This document shows, in pieces, positions 40,775 through 50,421 of a stretch of DNA of 64,000 nt. The notes under the pieces were generated by a model that made no database searches, had not been told where the DNA came from, and saw only the letters and a program-made list of their open reading frames with translations. This stretch comes from Lysinibacillus fusiformis (GTDB lineage Bacteria > Bacillota > Bacilli > Bacillales_A > Planococcaceae). The stretch spans positions 4,836,001-4,900,000 of the forward strand of contig NZ_CP041696.1 of NCBI RefSeq assembly GCF_007362955.1. Direction: 5' to 3'. A program made the translations under genes and the position numbers. Every line of letters starts with the position of its first letter. Positions within the stretch are counted from its first letter, which is position 1.

Positions 40775-42574
40775 AGCCTACAGCCCTTTCGAAATAGTTC
40801 TTCTTTTTTTTCTTAAGTCTGACCGTTTGTGTAAATACGCTACCATTCAGTTTGTTGTCCTTCAAATACTGCAAATCTGGATTAAAATACGCAATGCAGC
40901 TGTAGCATAGTTTCGTAAATCAAGTGGCTCATTTCGCACATTTGACGATCGTATTACCCAATCATGCCTTGGCACTCCATTAACCCAACGAATCTTCTTA
41001 TATTCAGATGTAAGCCCAATGAAAAAAGCCTCGTCATATCCTTTTCCTGTTCAATAGGAAAGTGACAATAACCAGGCTTATCTTCAAAGTCATTTCGTAA
41101 TCGATTATAAATAAGAACCTTCCCTTCATTTACACCTAACGTAAACAAATGGACATTTTGACGATCTACTTTTGATGGTTTATTGATGTATGCAACACCA
41201 CTACCACCCTTCCCTTTAATAGCAAATACACGTTGATGCTCACGTTCTTTACAGAAATCATAAACTTCACTCGTATAATGACCACCACTATCAACACAAG
41301 TAGCTGAAACAAGGAATTTAGAACCATCATTACATAACTACTCTTTTTGCAGGTACGCATCTAATTGTTCCCAAACTGCACTTTGCCCTGGATCTCCATA
41401 AAATATTTTATAGGATATACCCCAACTAATTTCATCAGGTCCCCAACCAACAATTTCAACTTCTAATCGGTCATCTTGTACATCGACACCAGCTGTTAAA
41501 ACAAGTACCTCATCTGGAATATCACAGTTATAACGCTCACGACGAGCCACCAATTTTGCATGGTCTTGTTCGTTAGAGTTTTCTTCCCACGACTCCCCTA
41601 GCGTTGTATTCTTCCACGTCTTTAATGTCTCCGTTCCTTTGCGCTTTGCTTCTTTGAACTCTGCAATGATCTTAGTCCATGATTCCCAAGGTGAAGTCAA
41701 AGCATTCATATGAAAACCACGTTTTGATGCACCTGGCTTTCGTGCAATCCATCCACCAGGACGAGATTTCCACTCAACCTCTGTATGATGTTCCTTACGC
41801 ACACTCCATGCCAATTGGTTCAAAACGAATTTGCGTCCATTCATAAGGCTAAAACTTTCCACAGCTAGGGCAAGAAACACACCATTCCTCCATCGTGCTT
41901 TCTTCGTATTCCGCTTCAATTCTCGATGCCCCTTTAATAGTAGGAGTAGAAACCGAGACTCGTTTGCGATTCCAGAACGTTTTTGTACGTTTATGTGCTA
42001 GTGACAACGGATCTCCTTCAGCCCCTGCTGATGCTGGGAACCGGTCTACTTCATCTGCCAATACAATACGTATTGGTCGAGAAACTAAACTTGCTGGCGA
42101 ATTTGCACCCACCAGTGAAATATGGCCACCTGCAAACTTTTTATGAAGCAACGTTTTATTGCCGTCACGAGCCTTCGCATCTGGCACCTTTTTATTCAGT
42201 GCTGGTGTGTCACGAATCATGGCAGCTAGTCTGTCCTTAGAATACGACTCAGCCATTTCTAATGTCGGCATAACAAGTAACATTGGCGCTGGATCATAGT
42301 CGATAAAATAACCAATAATATTATTGAGTATTTCTGACTTTCCAACTTGCGAACTCGACATGACAATAATATCTTCTACACTAGCGTCATTGAGAGCATT
42401 CTTTATTTCTCGTTGGTACGGTGCTCTGTCTGTATTCCATCTTCCGTATTCTGCAGAAGACTCTTGTGAAAGAACACGCTCCTTATCTGCCCATTCAGAC
42501 ACCTTTAACTTTGGCGGCGGCGCTACTAAACTAGCTATCTTTTGAAACAGCTTTAGCGTTTGCTTTTGCGTCAT
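40775..42574 (-). pseudogene. Terminase large subunit, GpA-type, multiply broken
   Basis: Starting at 42574 the frame reads a normal GpA-type N-terminus (SEWADKERVLSQESSAEYGR, SSSQVGKSEILNNIIGYFID as Walker A region), then a frameshift near 41880, a stop near 41338 after WEQLDAYLQKE, and further shifts before KGGSGVAYINKPSKV and the C-terminal NLRN-like RNYATAALRILNP. The original was a lambda-type packaging motor, unlike the TerL of the intact prophage, so it marks a second phage. Confidence 0.85.
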
Positions 42575-43110
42575 CTTCGACTACCTCCACAACTTCATTT
42601 TCTACTATTTCAACAAACATGGATGGATCATATGAAGCTAATTCTTGAAGAGCCTCATGAATATTTTGCCCAAGTAATGCCTCAATGTGTCTAGGATCCT
42701 CTCTATATAATAAGCATGAGTGCAACTTTTGTTGGTAAAGAAAGCGCCTTTGAACGAAAAGCCATCACCATATGATTGAGCACTTTTTCAACTTCCTCCG
42801 AGCGATGCATTTCTTTTTTAATATGAGCTAATTCAATCTCTGCTTTCTCACGCTTTGCTTTTTCATGCAGCCACTTTTCATAATCTAATGACTCTACAAC
42901 ATCATTTTCATCGATGCCTTCTAAAGACAATTTCAGAAACGTAACGTATTTGCTGACTGTATCAATTAAATCAAAACGCCCATATCCAGCACGACTTATT
43001 ACACCTTCTTCAACAAGTTGGCGGACACGTCTCTCAGTTAGATTGAACATTTTCGAAATGGCTGCTGTATTTACAACAATTTCTGATATATCCGTTTTTC
43101 CTGCTGACAT
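42531..43110 (-). pseudogene. Terminase small subunit, Nu1-like, frameshifted
   Basis: From 43110 the frame gives a Nu1-type DNA-packaging protein (VNTAAISKMFNLTERRVRQL, GYGRFDLIDTVSKYVTFLK, then SKALSLPTKVALML) and then shifts; the rest continues in another frame as REDPRHIEALLGQNIHEALQ. One frameshift near 42720 separates them. Confidence 0.8.
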
Positions 43111-43160
43111 AACATCACCTCATTTATCTTGGCTGTTTTCTCAAAGATTGTTGCTATTAA

Positions 43161-43217
43161 AACATAAAGACAGAGCTAGTCTACAAAATGTGTAGAATCA
43201 ACTCTGTCTTTATGTTT
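43161..43217. repeat. Dispersed hairpin repeat, copy 1
   Basis: AACATAAAGACAGAG ... CTACAAAATGTGTAG ... CTCTGTCTTTATGTT forms a long nested inverted repeat. Close copies are at 61158-61211 and, in shorter form, 63058-63092. It may be a miniature mobile element or a mobile terminator. Confidence 0.65.
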
Positions 43218-43352
43218 TGATCTTTTGTAAATCTCGAATATTTAACTAAAGCTCCCCGTTATCCATCCATGTCTCGTAAAATAAACGCTACACCACAGAA
43301 AATGAAAAATTATTACGTTCTTTCATGGGAGTTTAAGTACATCTTTTCACAA

Positions 43353-43799
43353 TTATATTTTTATCTTTCCTACTATAAAACCAATCGTAAACACCAATAA
43401 CATTGATAGATATGAAATAATTGTTATGGTTGTTCCATGAATTATATCTGTAAACAATAATGACAATTTAGTACCAGACCAAATAAATGGTAGCATGTAA
43501 TATTGACTAATACCTGCTAAAAACATATTTCTGCTGTCATCATCTAAAAGTGCAAATTGCCATAAATATAATAAAAATGAAAGTAACCAAATACTATTAC
43601 CAATAAAGAAACTCTTCACTTTGTTGCCACTTAAACAAGAAAACTTCATCCCTACCCAGAACCAAAAGACCGCAAAGACAAGTTGGCTAAAAAGTGGAGG
43701 TATTATCAGCATAAAGGTGTTGGATACAAATCCATAGACAAACGGAATAATTATCCACATTAGATTTTTTTTATTTTCTGTCACTTTTTCATCTCCCAA
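43353..43799 (-). CDS. Uncharacterised four-TM membrane protein
   Basis: A 148-residue protein with about four transmembrane helices (MWIIIPFVYGFVSNTFMLI; FSQLVFAVFWFWVGMKF; NSIWLLSFLLYLWQFALL; ISYLSMLLVFTIGFIVGKI). The start follows GGGAGAT. It lies between terminase remnants and an IS fragment, so it may be a late insert. Function unknown. Confidence 0.6.
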   Translation of the reverse strand: MGDEKVTENKKNLMWIIIPFVYGFVSNTFMLIIPPLFSQLVFAVFWFWVGMKFSCLSGNKVKSFFIGNSIWLLSFLLYLWQFALLDDDSRNMFLAGISQYYMLPFIWSGTKLSLLFTDIIHGTTITIISYLSMLLVFTIGFIVGKIKI

Positions 43800-44000
43800 T
43801 TTTTGTGCTACCTTTCAAATAAAAATCTCAATAAGTATTCAACTCTTCTATTATTTTCATAAATAACCCCCTTAAAAATATTTAACAAACAATTATGTAA
43901 TTAATAACAATATTAACATATAATATCCATTGGTTTATTTTAAATATTTTACACTCCTTTTTTCAGCTGTTCTGCTGATCCTTAACAAGTATTTTTAAAC

Positions 44001-44062
44001 AGGATGGAAGGAACACCTTTTACACTTTGTATCTAGCTGGATTTCGGGACTTGCGAGACCCG
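44001..44062. repeat. Dispersed repeat A, copy 1, with GGGACTTGCGAGACCC palindrome
   Basis: The run from AGGATGGAAGG to GCGAGACCCG matches 61552-61612 almost base for base. In both places a second segment with GTTGCTAAACATA...GGCAACAAAAAAC follows (directly here, about 100 bp later there). Surrounding 43800-44281 has no gene. Confidence 0.65.
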
Positions 44063-44281
44063 TTGCTAAACATAACCTTGTGGGCAACAAAAAACATGCG
44101 TAGAAATCAACTCTGGTTTTTTATATTTCGTAAACCGAATCTTCAACTAAACCAGCTAATAGGTTGTCAATATCTAGTTGTAAAATGGCACTTTTCTTTA
44201 TGTTATACTGTTTTTGGTCATACCAAATGGCCCTCCAAGCGCATTGTGGAAGGCTTTTCATCTAATGGTCAATTTAATAAA

Positions 44282-44983
44282 TTAAGACAAATCAAGGAAA
44301 ACTTCTTTCCTCTTTAATAAAGCATATATCCATTGAAGAAGTTTATTAATACAAGCAACTAACGCAACTTTTGAAGGTTTTCCTTCTGACCGTTTCTTGT
44401 CATAAAACTCTTTGAGTTTTTTATTTCTAGAGCTTCTTATTCCACATAAAACAGCTAAATATAAACTGTGCCTTAGCCTACTAGAAACACGTTTCGTAAT
44501 CCGATTCGTTGTCGCTGTGAATTTTCCTGACGAATAAACACTCGGATCAATTCCAGCGTAGGCCACCAATTTCTTAGGGTGATTAAATCGATCAATTTCC
44601 CCAATTTCAGAAAGTATCGTTGCAGCGATCTTTTCACCGATTCCAGGGATTGATTGGATAATCTTATATTCTTCTATTTCACTTGCCAGGGATATCATTT
44701 GGCTCTCTAATTCCGAAAGGTGTCCTTGGTAATGAAATAGCATATCAATATACATATTCAGATTAAATAAGTGACTTTGATACATCACCTTCTGAAAAGG
44801 ATTTTGATTGGCTGAACCTATCAGTTTTCTTGCCTTTTCTCTTACCCATAGGGCAGAACGACTCGGACAATACTCACGTATACTATTTGATAGATTATCC
44901 TCGTTAGATTCTAGAACTTTTTCTGACGTTGGATATTCTTTCAATTTCAAGTAGGGGGTGAACAGTTTAGTTGACGGGATCAA
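44282..44983 (-). pseudogene. IS110-family transposase, N-terminally truncated
   Basis: The 233 residues contain the C-terminal Transposase_20 domain (IQSIPGIGEKIAATILSEIG, LVAYAGIDPSVYSSGKF, TKRVSSRLRHSLYLAV) with the usual serine region. The N-terminal DEDD catalytic domain is missing, so the element is dead. No bridge-RNA-bearing end is recognisable nearby. Confidence 0.85.
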
Positions 44984-45035
44984 TGTCCCACGCCCCCGTA
45001 CGTTCTACCCTGGCTACTGTTAGATTAAATCTAAA

Positions 45036-45070
45036 TAAAAAAAGTTCAACCAGAAAGTACTGGCTGAACT
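45036..45070 (-). terminator. Intrinsic terminator downstream of the 203-aa gene
   Basis: On the minus strand AGTTCAGCCAG pairs with CTGGTTGAACT (one wobble), then TTTTTTTATTT. Confidence 0.8.
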
Positions 45071-45129
45071 ATATAATACGAAGCCCTCGTTAGTTGAAGA
45101 AGGAAAAACTAACAAAATCAAACCTCAAG

Positions 45130-45741
45130 TTAGTCCATCCAATAAAAAATACCATCGAACACTTTATAGATTTCATTCAGTTCTGGAATTGTTAAGATGG
45201 TTGGAATTTTAGTTTCAAACGAGAGTGGTTGAGATATATACTCTTTATCTAAAATACTATAACCTGCATTACCTAATTTTGTTATGATTTCTAGAAACTC
45301 TTCTACCATAAAATCTGGAGATTCGGTGATTACTTCATCCGGACAAATAAAGCACTTCGCACTAAAATATTCATCCTGTTCCTTCTCAGTATCTATAATT
45401 GTCTTCCGTCGAGCATCTTTCGCAATAATAGCTACAGGTGCTAATCGACTTATATAGATAGCAAGACCTTCCAAATGAATTTCTGTGCACGGATACTCTT
45501 CAATATATTTTGCCTCCACACTACCTCCATCTCTTTTATAACAAAAGAAATCGACATAGGAAGCATAGCCACTTCCGTGATCATCCGTTTCACATTTGAT
45601 GATTTTTGAACGATTGAACGTATAATACAGATTTTGAATATATTCCTCGATTAGGTCTTCATCCTTTGTGTTATATGGATATATGTCTCCAATTGGCTCA
45701 CGTGCAATCATCGTTTGTAGCTGTTCATTCGTATATTTCAA
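45130..45741 (-). CDS. Uncharacterised soluble protein, immunity-like build
   Basis: A 203-residue acidic protein. A central beta segment (CTEIHLEGLAIYISRLAPVA) and YSILDKEYISQPLSFETKIP near the C-terminus give it the look of toxin-immunity (Imm) proteins, but no family is recognised and no toxin gene is adjacent. It has its own terminator and apparently intact frame, unlike its decayed surroundings. Confidence 0.55.
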   Translation of the reverse strand: MKYTNEQLQTMIAREPIGDIYPYNTKDEDLIEEYIQNLYYTFNRSKIIKCETDDHGSGYASYVDFFCYKRDGGSVEAKYIEEYPCTEIHLEGLAIYISRLAPVAIIAKDARRKTIIDTEKEQDEYFSAKCFICPDEVITESPDFMVEEFLEIITKLGNAGYSILDKEYISQPLSFETKIPTILTIPELNEIYKVFDGIFYWMD

Positions 45742-45906
45742 TTCTCTTCACCTCAAATTTAATATTCCATACATTTCTACTATTTTTATAAACAACCTCA
45801 TCTAAACTATTTATCCATATTTATGAAATTAATAACTATATTGACATATATTATGTATTCATTTGTTTTAAATATTTACAATTCCTTTTTCAACTAACCT
45901 GCTTCG

Positions 45907-46093
45907 TTAGTTGAATAACAACAATCTTTTAGAAAACTGCCATAAAGAAAATTCCTTTCATTTGGATATTAATGGTTATAAACATCTTTTTCCACACATC
46001 CACCACATTAATATATCTTATATTCTGTTAATGTCCATAGGCATGCGAAAACCTATTCATAACAATACTTTGCAACCACTTCAATTATTGAGC
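45907..46093. repeat. Dispersed repeat C, copy 1 (187 bp)
   Basis: The stretch beginning TTAGTTGAATAACAACAATC is closely matched over its whole length by 62338-62524. Short frames in both copies read similar peptides (PHIHHINISYILL), but there is no ribosome binding site, so it is treated as a repeat. Partial copies of its first 40 bp occur near 61485 and 63740. Confidence 0.65.
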
Positions 46094-46208
46094 TTTACAG
46101 TGTCTTATTATGTAAATGTCTTTAGTGTATGAAAGTGTCATGAAATTATTGAATGGCTTCTATTGCCGAAAATGAACAAAATAAAAACACCCCGATTTTT
46201 CGAGATGT

Positions 46209-46774
46209 TTAGTACGGTAATTTCTTATATGCTGCATCTATTGCCTCTTGGTTAATGCCTATATATTTCCTAGTTATATACTCTGCACTATGATTAAATA
46301 TATCCTGTAAGAGTGCAATATCTTTCGTTTCTTGATACATATGATAGCCAAACGTCTTCCTGAGCGTATGTGTACCTATTTCTTCTAAACCGCATGCATA
46401 AGCAGCTTCCCTCAAAATGTCGTAAGCACGTACACGAGTAATCGGTTTATTACGTCCTTGCCGTTATTTGAAAAGGTATTCTTCTTCAACTAAACCAATA
46501 AATACTTATCAATTATCTTTTTTAATGAAGCTAATATAGGTATCCTCTTAGTAATAGAACCCTTCTTTTTAGTTTTTTGTGTCTTTTGTTCTTTTACAAA
46601 GAAGACATTCTTCCCCTTAACATCCTTCACCTTAATACGCAAAATATCACTAATCCGCAACCCTGTGTAAATACCAAAGCAAAACAGTAATTCATTACGA
46701 GCACTCTTTTCCCCCAAGAATGCTCGCACTTCAAATATCTTTTCAATTTCACGTATAGGCTGTACAAAATTCAT
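46209..46774 (-). pseudogene. Small tyrosine recombinase, broken by frameshift and stop
   Basis: From 46774 the frame reads FVQPIREIEKIFEVRAFLGE, then TGLRISDILRIKVKDV with the catalytic Arg, and stops at KYLLV. The remainder is in another frame: a stop after YLFK, then RQGRNKPITRVRAYDILREA, HTLRKTFGYHMYQ (H-x-x-R) and TRKYIGI with Tyr. About 180 residues originally, like the small recombinases found beside arpU in Bacillus phages. Confidence 0.8.
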
Positions 46775-47212
46775 TTCACCATCGCCTCCTGCTGATAAAC
46801 CTCCACTCGGAGGCCCAGCGCTAATTTATAAAGGGCTTGACTGTGTATACGATAAAACTTGCTCTCAGACATTCGTAGCTCAGTATAGATTTCGTAATTG
46901 TACATCGGTTCCACATCTAAATAAGCCAATTAAATCAATTGGCGCTCAATCTGCGTCAACTTACATAAACCACGGTTAAACCAAGCGAAAAACTTAATGT
47001 ATTCCTGCATAAAGTCAGCTACCTTAACTGCTGCCTTTTCAACACCAGATTGCTTTACATTCGAATAATTTGGCATCTCCAATGTGTGCCGTCACAGTTG
47101 GCATCATGTCCTCTGGCGTTGTCAACATATACGTACGGTACTGTCGCAATACAGCCTCAACTGCCTCCTGCGTTGCTCTACCATCGATGTTATTCAGTAA
47201 ATCCTTCATGTT
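46771..47212 (-). pseudogene. arpU: ArpU-family late regulator, broken
   Basis: The N-terminus (KDLLNNIDGRATQEAVEAVL, RQYRTYMLTTPEDMMPTV) is typical of ArpU. After about 55 codons the frame ends and continues in another as FMQEYIKFFAWFNRGLCKLT, a TAA stop, then LDVEPMYNYEIYTELRMSES and ALYKLALGLRVEVY, the ArpU C-terminus. It overlaps the recombinase start as ATGA. Confidence 0.8.
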
Positions 47213-47222
47213 AGTTGCCTCT

Positions 47223-47396
47223 TCATTTTCTTTTAATTGCCCCATTCACTCGCTTATATATGTCACGCCTCACACCCATCAATTCCTCAACCTCACGTCG
47301 GCTCATTTTGCTTTTTGTAGGCTGACATCTTTTTGATGACAGGATTTGCTCCATCTCATGAAACTTCTTCTGTATCAATTCTGTTTGCAACGTCAT
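47223..47396 (-). CDS. Small phage protein, 57 aa
   Basis: Start at the ATG 47396, which follows AAAGGAGAGAGG. The product (MTLQTELIQKKFHEMEQIL...KMSRREVEELMGVRRDIYKR) is basic and helix-turn-helix-like at its end. It precedes arpU, as small genes do in related phages. Confidence 0.6.
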   Translation of the reverse strand: MTLQTELIQKKFHEMEQILSSKRCQPTKSKMSRREVEELMGVRRDIYKRVNGAIKRK

Positions 47397-47429
47397 CAAA
47401 TACCTCTCTCCTTTCATATGAAATAAAAA

Positions 47430-47478
47430 AAGGACAACAAATGACAACAGCGTGTGCTGCTATCATTTGTTATCCTCC
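47430..47478. repeat. Cargo-border hairpin, copy 1
   Basis: GGACAACAAATGA ... TCATTTGTTaTCC with inner ACAGCG/CTGCT pairing. It overlaps the last codons of the 521-aa cargo gene and matches 49328-49375. It probably also acts as the terminator of that gene. Confidence 0.75.
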
Positions 47479-49035
47479 AGATTGCTGATAGAATTTAGCA
47501 TCTAAAAAATTCCTGACATTCAAAAAATAATTCTTATACTGTTTAATATTTTCACTATGGGAATGAGTTTCTTCTATTTTTTCTAAAGTTTCTAAATATT
47601 TTTCAGTTACTGGGTAATCAAATCTTGTACTATTATAATTTATTTCTTTAGGAAGCAGTAACAAAGACTGTCCTAAAATTTCATCAAAATCTTCTAAATT
47701 CAAGTTTGTAATCAATACTAGAAGTTCACTAGAAAAAATCTTAAATCTTTGAAAAGATTTTTCATTTACTATAGTTTCTAAAAATAATCCTTCAATTAAT
47801 GAAATTGGCCAATCATTAATTGTATCTTTATTTAATCTATTAATAAATTCTTGTGCACCATCAGATTTCCCATCTGCAGCTTGTAAAATATTTCTTCCTA
47901 ACTCAATAAGAATATCTTTATCCAACTCTCCTAAATTTTCAATTTCCATTACTGTTTTTATTGCATAATTTTGGTCGTACCAATTCATACTACTTAATTC
48001 TGAAATAACATCTTTAATATATTCATGTATACTTACACCAATATTTTTTTTTGCTCTTGATTGATATGAATCCACTATTGGAATCAGTTTAGCTAACTGT
48101 TTTTCATTTAATAATCCTTTGATTTTCAAATTATAAATATGATAAATCGATGAAAAAGATGGCTTTTCAATTTTACCTTGAAACATTGGTTCTATTAAAT
48201 TATTAAAAGAAACACTTTTAATATCCTCAGGCATTTTACTCCATATATCTGCAGAAGTAATTAAATTTGCTAATAAAATATTTCCTGTATTTATTTGATT
48301 TTTAACCTTCCATGTATCTTCTAGATTAAAATTATAGTGGTCTCCTAATAATACACCCAGAAACTCCCTTCCTCTTATTATGAATTTTTCTTTTGTTCTA
48401 TCATCGTGTACTGTATTCATTCTTTTAATAATCTGTTTAAAAAAGTAACTATATATTGAAGGGTCTATCTTTGCTAAATATTGTTGCGCCAATTTTTGGA
48501 TTTCAACAACGTCATCTTCTATAAAGTGATATACATTAAATATATCATTAGTTAGATTATCCACAAAATTGTGCCTAAGTAATGTAGGCTTAGAAAGTAT
48601 TAAATCAACCCCTTGTTTTATAGCGCATTTAACTTCATAATCTTTCGGTGCTAGTTTTAAAGGATGAGCATAAGCACCTCTTAACTTATACATATGGTGT
48701 AATTTCAATGTTTCTTCTTTATCTATCCATCCATAATTCTTAGCTTCTTCTATCAAAAATTTATCTGTGGCATTATTCTTGCTCTCAAAATCCCTTAATT
48801 TATCAATTACATTTTTCTTTATATTAGAATCTGTATTTGCAATCTCTTCAAACTTTGCTTTTAACGATTCAACAATCATTAACCAATTAATAATAAAAGC
48901 AGCTCTATAAGCCTTTGACTCATAGCAAGAAATAACTTCTCTAAATAGTACTTTATCGGCTTCTTCAATTATTTTAAACTCAAGATCTTTTAATTCTTGG
49001 TTTACTATTTCATCTACTGTAATTTCATTTATCAA
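47470..49035 (-). CDS. 521-aa cargo protein with N-terminal HEPN-like domain
   Basis: A large helical protein from a TTG start after AAGGAGG. Residues 20-130 resemble a HEPN domain: SKAYRAAFIINWLMIVESLK followed by LHHMYKLRGAYAHPLKLAP, where R119-GAYA-H124 fits the R-x4-6-H RNase motif. The rest is an unrecognised helical repeat region. The C-terminal FYQQSGG is encoded by the border hairpin repeat. The upstream border is a decayed xtrA end, so the gene is inserted cargo. A HEPN ribonuclease of an abortive-infection type is a reasonable inference. Confidence 0.6.
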   Translation of the reverse strand: MINEITVDEIVNQELKDLEFKIIEEADKVLFREVISCYESKAYRAAFIINWLMIVESLKAKFEEIANTDSNIKKNVIDKLRDFESKNNATDKFLIEEAKNYGWIDKEETLKLHHMYKLRGAYAHPLKLAPKDYEVKCAIKQGVDLILSKPTLLRHNFVDNLTNDIFNVYHFIEDDVVEIQKLAQQYLAKIDPSIYSYFFKQIIKRMNTVHDDRTKEKFIIRGREFLGVLLGDHYNFNLEDTWKVKNQINTGNILLANLITSADIWSKMPEDIKSVSFNNLIEPMFQGKIEKPSFSSIYHIYNLKIKGLLNEKQLAKLIPIVDSYQSRAKKNIGVSIHEYIKDVISELSSMNWYDQNYAIKTVMEIENLGELDKDILIELGRNILQAADGKSDGAQEFINRLNKDTINDWPISLIEGLFLETIVNEKSFQRFKIFSSELLVLITNLNLEDFDEILGQSLLLLPKEINYNSTRFDYPVTEKYLETLEKIEETHSHSENIKQYKNYFLNVRNFLDAKFYQQSGG

Positions 49036-49040
49036 GTTAT

Positions 49041-49178
49041 ATTCCTCCTTATCCCATTTTACTCATTTCACTGTCCTTGATGTATGATGATCTTTGTTAC
49101 GACGCAGGTCGCCTAGCTACCTTTTCTACTTTTCAAAAGATTACCATAAAATTATCAGGTAATTACATTATATCTATT
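49041..49178 (-). pseudogene. xtrA: Decayed copy of the xtrA 3' end
   Basis: On the minus strand ATAGATATAATG...TTACCTGA, AAGGTAGC, AACAAAGAT, ACATCAAGG and AAATGGGAT align in order with the intact xtrA gene at 50138-50335, but with stops and shifts. Its last bases provide the ribosome binding site of the 521-aa cargo gene, as intact xtrA does for the 249-aa gene. Confidence 0.85.
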
Positions 49179-49327
49179 TATAGGATTTCATCAATGTTAT
49201 AAAATACATTAAAAAGTATAAGATAAAGTCGTTTTAACAGTTACCTTTGTTCCTTTTAGTGTCAATCCCTCTTCATTTTCACTCAAATACACTATCCTTT
49301 CTTTCTTTAAATATATTAAATTAAAAA

Positions 49328-49375
49328 GAGGACAACAAATGACTACAGCGTATGCTGCTATCTTTGTTGTCCTCC
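49328..49375. repeat. Cargo-border hairpin, copy 2
   Basis: GGACAACAAATGACTACAGCG, short loop, CTGCTATCTTTGTTGTCC. It lies just downstream of the 249-aa cargo gene and matches 47430-47478. Between it and the xtrA remnant (49179-49327) nothing coding is seen. Confidence 0.75.
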
Positions 49376-49391
49376 AGTTAGCTGGTAGAAC

Positions 49392-50141
49392 TTAACCTTC
49401 ATATTTTCCTTCAGATATTAATTTTAATTCTGGAACCATCCAACTTAATTCACCAATATAATACCATTCATTATCTTCATTAATTTCTTTGAATTTTCTA
49501 GCATCTATATTTTCAATATGTTTTATAATGAATTTATCCAAATCCCAATCGTATAGATTCCACTCCTGAAATTTACTTTCTTCATCATCATAATAGTTAC
49601 ATATATATTCTAATCTTTCATCAAAATTAATATTTTTATCCTTATATGTCTTTTCTAAGTCTTTTCTGTTTTTCTCGATATCAGATAGAATACTCTTATA
49701 CTGCTTTATATATTCGTAACCTCTTTTTAATTCTAAAGAGTTTTCTTGATAACATTTTATATATACTATCAGAATATTTTTCATCAGATCGAAACCTTTT
49801 ACATCTTCTTCTAATTTTAATATATGAGAAATATTATTTTCTAGCTTTTTTGTCCTTTCGTAATACTGGGATATATCCTTTTTATTTTTTCTAATGTCTT
49901 CAGCTATTGAATCTATTTCACTCTTCTTAACTTCAATAGATTTCAATTTTTTATTTACAGTACTATTTAGCCAAAATACTAAAGCAACTATAAACAATGC
50001 AGCGATACTACCTATTGCACCAAATAAGCTTATAACACTTGATAAAGATGAATTCAACACCTCAACTTGATTTTCTAAAATAATCTTCCCAATATTATTT
50101 TCTAAATCATTGATACTATTACTAAATTGTTCGGAACTCAA
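49392..50141 (-). CDS. 249-aa cargo protein: one TM helix plus long coiled coil
   Basis: Starts with TTG overlapping the xtrA stop (TTGA), after GAGGAG. A transmembrane helix (ISLFGAIGSIAALFIVALVF) near residues 38-58 is followed by a coiled coil (about 65-175) and an acidic C-terminal domain with many Trp/Tyr (EWNLYDWDLDKF, ENEWYYIGELSWM-like). Membrane-anchored sensor or effector of a defence system is possible but unproven. Confidence 0.6.
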   Translation of the reverse strand: MSSEQFSNSINDLENNIGKIILENQVEVLNSSLSSVISLFGAIGSIAALFIVALVFWLNSTVNKKLKSIEVKKSEIDSIAEDIRKNKKDISQYYERTKKLENNISHILKLEEDVKGFDLMKNILIVYIKCYQENSLELKRGYEYIKQYKSILSDIEKNRKDLEKTYKDKNINFDERLEYICNYYDDEESKFQEWNLYDWDLDKFIIKHIENIDARKFKEINEDNEWYYIGELSWMVPELKLISEGKYEG

Positions 50142-50335
50142 AACTCCTCACCCTCATCCCATTTAACTCGTTTCACCTGCCCTTGATGTGTGATAATCTT
50201 TGTTTCAGCGTGGGCTGGAAGTTCGGCTACCTTTGCCACACCTTTCGAAAGAACTATTACACAAGTCTCAGGTAGTTCCATTATATCAAGATAAAGCTTT
50301 CCATCAACACCAATATTTAACTCTTTAATTCTCAC
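50138..50335 (-). CDS. xtrA: XtrA (PBSX-type phage protein)
   Basis: A 65-residue protein with the characteristic LPAHAETKIITHQGQVKRVK and WDEGEEF end of PBSX XtrA. Its function in PBSX is unknown; it is normally found upstream of the late regulator. Here its 3' end is the insertion border for cargo genes. Confidence 0.85.
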   Translation of the reverse strand: MRIKELNIGVDGKLYLDIMELPETCVIVLSKGVAKVAELPAHAETKIITHQGQVKRVKWDEGEEF

Positions 50336-50421
50336 GATAGCTTCCCCCTGCGCTATAATAATTGTATATGTGGCAAGAGGAAGCTCTTGTTATGTAAAAG
50401 CTACGGTTGCCCCCGTAGCTT

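Noticed and set aside
44027-44317. 96-aa plus-strand frame opposite the IS110 remnant
   Set aside because: It spans repeat A and the transposase end in antisense, without a start signal.
45911-46132. 73-aa plus-strand frame as a gene
   Set aside because: It lies inside dispersed repeat C, has no ribosome binding site, and its counterpart at 62393 differs in start and end.
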